Below, piece by piece: positions 34,409-38,280 of a DNA stretch of 38,280 nucleotides. Under the pieces are notes generated by a model that was not told the DNA's origin, did not search any database, and worked only from the letters and a program-made list of their open reading frames with translations. The position numbers and the translations under genes were made by a program. The stretch is from Syntrophaceae bacterium UBA5744 (GTDB taxonomy: Bacteria; Desulfobacterota; Syntrophia; Syntrophales; UBA2192): the NCBI GenBank assembly GCA_002419215.1, contig DIFQ01000003.1, positions 1,001-39,280 of the forward strand, given 5' to 3'. The first letter of the stretch is position 1. Every line of letters starts with the position of its first letter.

Positions 34409-34990
34409 ATGAAAAAGGTGTTGTTACTGGCAGCGGCTTTTGTGCTGGTGTTCTCCCTTGCCGTAGCAGGGGGACAGGAGAAGAAGGTGGAAGGCGCGGC
34501 GGAGAGGCCCAAGGTCGTCAAGGAACGGGCGGCCACGATGACGGCAACTGTCGAGGCCATCGATCTGGACAAGAGGCTCGTCACCCTGAAAGGACCCACG
34601 GGGGAGAAGAAAACCATCGCCGTAGGCCCCGAGGCCAGGAACCTGCCCCAGGTGAAGGTCGGGGACCTCGTGTCGGTGACCTACTACGAATCCATGGCCG
34701 TCGAGGTTGTCAAACCCGGATCCGGCACGGGCGCGGGTCAGGCATCGACCATCGTCAGGGCAAAGCCCGGTGAGATGCCCGGCGGCGCGGCGATGCGAAC
34801 AGCGACGGTGATGGCCACCGTTACGGCCATCGACAAGAAGGAAAACACCCTGACCCTGAGAGGACCGCGGGGAAACACGGTGATCGCCCCGGTGGAGAAT
34901 CCCGCCAACCTGGATAAGGTGAAAGTCGGCGATGAGCTCATGATCACCGTAACCGAGGCGTTGGCCATTTCCGTCGAGCGCGCCAAATAA
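34409..34990 (+). CDS. Secreted protein with two tandem beta repeats
   Basis: 193 residues with a signal peptide ending near residue 21. Two homologous units of about 60 residues follow, one from about 42 and one from about 130: T-x-T-A-T-V-E-A-I-D-L-D-K-R-L-V-T-L-K-G-P-x-G and T-V-M-A-T-V-T-A-I-D-K-K-E-N-T-L-T-L-R-G-P-R-G, each ending with V-K-V-G-D-x-(L/V/I) and a short beta strand. They look like small OB- or SH3-like barrels. A Gly/Ala/Pro linker separates them. Family not recognised by name. Probably periplasmic. It precedes the second DUF3141 gene by 49 bases. Confidence 0.8.
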   Translation: MKKVLLLAAAFVLVFSLAVAGGQEKKVEGAAERPKVVKERAATMTATVEAIDLDKRLVTLKGPTGEKKTIAVGPEARNLPQVKVGDLVSVTYYESMAVEVVKPGSGTGAGQASTIVRAKPGEMPGGAAMRTATVMATVTAIDKKENTLTLRGPRGNTVIAPVENPANLDKVKVGDELMITVTEALAISVERAK

Positions 34991-35039
34991 GGATAGATTA
35001 TCATCCATATTGTTCGTCATCGTGAAGGGGGATTCAACC

Positions 35040-37337
35040 ATGGAAGATCAGCAGAAGAATGCATCGGTATTGTACGACGCGATGGGCAAGATCGGCCGGC
35101 TATACACGGAGCGTGCCATCCAGGCCCAGAAGGGTTTCATGGAGCACCTGCAGAAGACCGCCGTCGATCCGAAACTCTCCATCGGGGTCCCGCCCGAGAA
35201 CCCCTGGCAGTCCTGGGCTTCCTATGTGACGGACGCCGTGCAGCGCTCGGTGCTGTTCATGGATATCCTGCGGGAGCGCGGCAACATCTACATCGAACAC
35301 GTCAAGGAAGGCAGCCCCCCCCTTCTGGCATTCAAGTGGGAGATCGTCCTGGACGGCAGGACGTTCGACCAGCCCGTCAACTACGCCCTGGTCCGGATCA
35401 TCCCGCCCGACGGCGTGAAGACCGATGACAGAAAACGGCCCTTCATCATCGTCGATCCCCGCGCGGGGCACGGGCCCGGCATCGGGGGCTTCAAGAAGGA
35501 CTCCGAGGTCGGCGTGGCCCTTGAATTCGGGCATCCCGTCTACTTCGTGATCTTCTTCCCGGAGCCCGAGCCGGGCCAGACCATCCTGGACGTCAGCGCC
35601 GCCGAGACGAAGTTTTTGGAGACCGTCGTGCGCAGACACCCAGACAGTCCCAAGCCGACGATCTACGGCAACTGCCAGGGCGGCTGGGCCTCGATGCTGA
35701 TCGCGGCCAACGACCCGGACAAGGTGGGCTCCATCGTGATCAACGGGGCGCCGATGTCGTACTGGAGCGGAAGCTGGAGCGAGGGCGAGGGGGAGAACCC
35801 GATGCGCTACAGCGGGGGACTCCTGGGGGGGGCGTGGATGTCTCTGCTGGCCAGCGACATGGGCAACGGTAAGTTCGACGGCGCATACCTGGTGCAGAAC
35901 TTCGAGAACCTCAATCCGGCCAACACCTTCTGGAGCAAATACTACAACCTCTGGAAGAACGTCGACACGGAGAAGGAGCGGTTCCTGGAGTTCGAGAAAT
36001 GGTGGGGCGGTTACTTCCTGATGAACGAGGAGGAGATCCACTGGATCGTGGACAACCTCTTCGTCGGCAACAAGCTGGCCAGGGGAGACGTGAAGGCGGC
36101 CCCCGGCACCTACGTGAACCTCAAGGCGATCCGATCGCCCATCGTGATCTTCTCCTCGAAGGGCGACAACATCACTCCGCCCCAGCAGGCGATCAACTGG
36201 ATAGCCGACGTCTACTCGAGCACGGCCGAGATCAAGGCCAACGGCCAGGTCATCGTGGGGCTCGTCCACGAGGATGTGGGTCACCTGGGCATCTTCGTCT
36301 CAGGCAAGGTGGCCCAGAAGGAGCACACGGAGATCGTCGAAGCCCTCGATTACATCGAGATGCTCCGGCCGGGGCTCTACGTCATGGAACTCCAGGAGGC
36401 CTCCGGCAAGGGCAAGGAAAAGTATATTTCCACCTTCCGGGAGGTGAAGCTGGAAGAGATGCGCAATCTCAACCGGATGCAGCGCAAGGACGAGAAGCCC
36501 TTCGAGGTGGTGGCCGAGGTGTCGGTGATGAACGAGAAGGCCTATGCCCTGTTCGGGAGGCCTCTCGTGAGGAGCATGGTGAACGAGACGACGGCGCAGA
36601 TGGGCCGTACGTTCCACCCCAACCGGTCGCAGCGCTGGGCCTTCAGCGACTTCAACCCCGTGATGTGGCCCGTTGCGGCCATGGCGCAGAACGTTAAGAC
36701 CAACCGCAAGACGGTGGAGCCGGGAAACCCCTGGCGAAAGCTCGAAGCCATCGGCTCCGAGATGATCACGGCGTCATGGAACCTGTTCCGGGACCTGCGG
36801 GACGCCGCGAGCGAGTCTCTCTTCTTCCAGATCTACGGATCCATGCTGGCCCTCGGGGCCTCGGGAGTCGTCAAGCCCGCCCCGGCAGTCGAAGGAAAGC
36901 CCGATCCGCGGGAGATGCCCTTCGCGAAGGAGGCGCTTGAGCAGATCGAGAAAGGGGGCTACCCGGAGGCGCTGGCCCGGATGGGCGCGCTCCTTGGCCA
37001 GCATGCGGGACCCATCCCGCTCAACCGGTTGGCCATGACGGACGAGTTCGTACAGTCCGACAAGATCCTCTCGAAGATTTCCGAGGATGAGGGGCGCCGC
37101 CTGCGCTCCGAGGCGGGGGTCATGGCGCTCCTGGAGCCCGAGCGCACCCTGAACGCGCTGCCAAAGCTGCTTTCCAGGAAGGAAGACCGGGAGCGTGCGA
37201 TCCAGATCCTGGAGTGGGGCCTTGCACTCGAAGGCATCACGAAGGAGCAGCGGGACATGGGCAATCAGATCAGGGAACTTCTCAAGGGCGGCAGCTCAAC
37301 AGCCGGCAAGGGCAAGGCGGCAGGAAAGACAACATAA
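35040..37337 (+). CDS. DUF3141 alpha/beta-hydrolase (PHA-synthase-like), copy 2
   Basis: 765 residues from the ATG at 35040, where the text M-E-D-Q-Q matches the M-E-N-Q-Q start of copy 1; a TTG at 35010 is a less likely start. Triad positions are the same as copy 1: Cys212 in G-N-C-Q-G-G, Asp376 in S-K-G-D-N, His415 in D-V-G-H-L-G. Most of the core is near-identical to copy 1 and the differences are scattered. It lacks the NDH2 and Pta partners of copy 1 and instead lies between a secreted two-repeat protein and a SYLF protein. It is cytoplasmic; the reaction is unknown. The second copy may be induced under different conditions. Confidence 0.86.
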   Translation: MEDQQKNASVLYDAMGKIGRLYTERAIQAQKGFMEHLQKTAVDPKLSIGVPPENPWQSWASYVTDAVQRSVLFMDILRERGNIYIEHVKEGSPPLLAFKWEIVLDGRTFDQPVNYALVRIIPPDGVKTDDRKRPFIIVDPRAGHGPGIGGFKKDSEVGVALEFGHPVYFVIFFPEPEPGQTILDVSAAETKFLETVVRRHPDSPKPTIYGNCQGGWASMLIAANDPDKVGSIVINGAPMSYWSGSWSEGEGENPMRYSGGLLGGAWMSLLASDMGNGKFDGAYLVQNFENLNPANTFWSKYYNLWKNVDTEKERFLEFEKWWGGYFLMNEEEIHWIVDNLFVGNKLARGDVKAAPGTYVNLKAIRSPIVIFSSKGDNITPPQQAINWIADVYSSTAEIKANGQVIVGLVHEDVGHLGIFVSGKVAQKEHTEIVEALDYIEMLRPGLYVMELQEASGKGKEKYISTFREVKLEEMRNLNRMQRKDEKPFEVVAEVSVMNEKAYALFGRPLVRSMVNETTAQMGRTFHPNRSQRWAFSDFNPVMWPVAAMAQNVKTNRKTVEPGNPWRKLEAIGSEMITASWNLFRDLRDAASESLFFQIYGSMLALGASGVVKPAPAVEGKPDPREMPFAKEALEQIEKGGYPEALARMGALLGQHAGPIPLNRLAMTDEFVQSDKILSKISEDEGRRLRSEAGVMALLEPERTLNALPKLLSRKEDRERAIQILEWGLALEGITKEQRDMGNQIRELLKGGSSTAGKGKAAGKTT

Positions 37338-37377
37338 ACACAGACAATACCAATCCAATACGGGGAGGAGACGTAAA

Positions 37378-37959
37378 ATGAGGAAGCATTCTTTCGGACG
37401 AGTGACGACGCTGGCGGGAATTACAGTACTCGCGCTGGGGCTCATTTCGTTGCCGGCATGGGGAGCGTCGAAGGCGGAAAAGCAGAAAGAAGTGCAGAAA
37501 GTGTCGCAGCAGACCCTGTCGCAACTCTACAAGACGCAGCCTTCTGCGAAGAAGGCGATTGCAAACGCGGCGGGCTACGCCACGTTCAGCAATTTCGGCA
37601 TGAAGATTTTCCTGGCAGGAACCGGCACCGGCAGCGGACTGGCCGTCGACAACAAAACGAAAAAGATCACCTACATGAAGATGGTCGAGGTGCAGGCCGG
37701 CCTGGGCATCGGGATCAAGAAATTCCGGGTGATCTTCGTGTTCGACACGCAGAAGGCGCTGAATGACTTCATCAACTCGGGCTGGGAGTTCGGCGGGCAG
37801 GCCACGGCAGCGGCGAAGTCCGGCGACAAGGGAGCAGAGATGGCCGGGGCCGTCTCCGTCGCACCCGGCGTCTGGATGTACCAGCTGACCGACACGGGCC
37901 TTGCCGCCGAGCTCACGGGCAAGGGGACGAAGTACTACAAGGATAGCGACCTGAATTAA
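37378..37959 (+). CDS. SYLF/Ysc84-domain secreted protein, copy 2
   Basis: 193 residues from the ATG at 37378 (GGGGAGGAG eight bases upstream); the longer frame from 37195 overlaps the DUF3141 gene and is rejected. A signal peptide ends near residue 30. The mature part has SYLF features: K-K-A-I-A-N-A-A-G-Y-A-T-F-S-N-F-G, a G-T-G-T-G-S-G-L glycine patch, a V-E-V-Q-A-G-L-G-I-G-I-K segment and V-F-D-T-Q-K-A-L-N-D-F. It is only distantly like copy 1 at 19803. Likely periplasmic and lipid-binding; probably co-transcribed with the DUF3141 gene 40 bases upstream. Confidence 0.82.
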   Translation: MRKHSFGRVTTLAGITVLALGLISLPAWGASKAEKQKEVQKVSQQTLSQLYKTQPSAKKAIANAAGYATFSNFGMKIFLAGTGTGSGLAVDNKTKKITYMKMVEVQAGLGIGIKKFRVIFVFDTQKALNDFINSGWEFGGQATAAAKSGDKGAEMAGAVSVAPGVWMYQLTDTGLAAELTGKGTKYYKDSDLN

Positions 37960-38004
37960 CGGGCTGCCGAAAATGTTCCCCAATGTGCAAAAGGAGAAAA
38001 TACG

Positions 38005-38280
38005 ATGAACCGCATAGCAACACAGGTTGCGCTGGTGATGGGTCTGATCATGCTCTTTGCCATTCCGACCGCGATGGCACAGCAGCAGTTTGTCTACCCG
38101 CAGAAGGGACAGTCGGCCGAGCTGCAGAAGAAGGACGAGTATGACTGCCACAGCTGGGCGGTGAAGCAGACGGGCTTCGATCCGACCCAGGCGGCTCAGG
38201 CACCGCAGCAGCAGGAAGCACAGCAGCCGGCAGGGGCTCAGCGAGGCTCGGGGGCCCGCGGCGCGGCGAGGGGCGCGGTT
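38005..38280 (+). CDS. Secreted glycine-rich (YMGG/glycine-zipper-like) protein, 3' truncated
   Basis: 92 codons run to the window edge without a stop. A signal peptide ends around A-M-A-Q (residue 25). The mature part begins with Gln-rich text, then D-E-Y-D-C-H-S-W-A-V-K-Q-T-G-F-D-P, the start seen in proteins with a later glycine-zipper region; a Gln/Ala stretch and an Arg/Gly/Ala-rich run follow, leading into the missing part. RBS AAGGAG lies eight bases before the ATG. It is 45 bases after the SYLF gene, so probably in the same transcript. Confidence 0.75.
   Translation, partial: MNRIATQVALVMGLIMLFAIPTAMAQQQFVYPQKGQSAELQKKDEYDCHSWAVKQTGFDPTQAAQAPQQQEAQQPAGAQRGSGARGAARGAV

Overview
The window is GC-rich, densely coded bacterial DNA of about 38.3 kb. 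Almost every gene lies on the + strand; the only convincing minus-strand gene is an outer-membrane barrel at 15044-16018. It is Gram-negative: there are many lipobox lipoproteins, a complete RND tripartite pump, outer-membrane barrels and Pal-like OmpA domains. The gene families, and a long imperfect hairpin repeat at about 14843-14968, would suit a deltaproteobacterium (Desulfobacterota, syntroph-like), but that placement is inference. There are no rRNA or tRNA genes, no CRISPR array and no transposase.

Layout. (1) 1-3500: a 5'-truncated VWA-OmpA protein with a strong terminator, then a patatin-like lipoprotein, a Rap1a/Tai-fold secreted protein and a glycine-zipper lipoprotein. (2) 3523-8739: a strong promoter and a compact three-gene operon: a DUF3141 alpha/beta hydrolase (PHA-synthase-like Cys-Asp-His triad), a type II NADH dehydrogenase, and a MaoC-like hydratase fused to phosphate acetyltransferase. 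(3) 8810-14816: its own promoter and an RND pump (fusion lipoprotein, permease, outer-membrane factor). (4) 14843-16275: the hairpin repeat, the minus-strand barrel and a divergent regulatory region. (5) 16276-21332: a second, full-length VWA-OmpA lipoprotein, DUF3300, DUF2950, a SYLF/Ysc84 protein and fabI. (6) 21648-30207: an unknown lipoprotein, a GH63-like glucosidase, a seven-TM protein, a GNAT acetyltransferase, a patatin remnant, a lipoprotein-barrel, an adhesin-E-like protein and a small unknown. (7) 30305-34298: a sensor kinase with a substrate-binding-like sensor region, its FixJ-type regulator, and a stand-alone receiver. (8) 34409-38280: a secreted two-repeat protein, a second DUF3141 protein, a second SYLF protein and a 3'-truncated secreted protein.

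The most notable signal is a 37-base element, identical at 16152-16188 and 33741-33777, made of two TGGACC-AA-GGTCCA-type palindromes 22 bp apart. In both places a TGTAWTGAATTC block follows at exactly the same distance. One copy precedes the VWA-OmpA gene; the other precedes the stand-alone receiver, just after the kinase-regulator pair. This looks like an activator-dependent promoter shared by a FixLJ-like circuit and an envelope gene, with the receiver as a possible feedback arm. The same families (VWA-OmpA, DUF3141, SYLF, patatin) recur across the window, so it reads as an envelope and stress island partly built by duplication.
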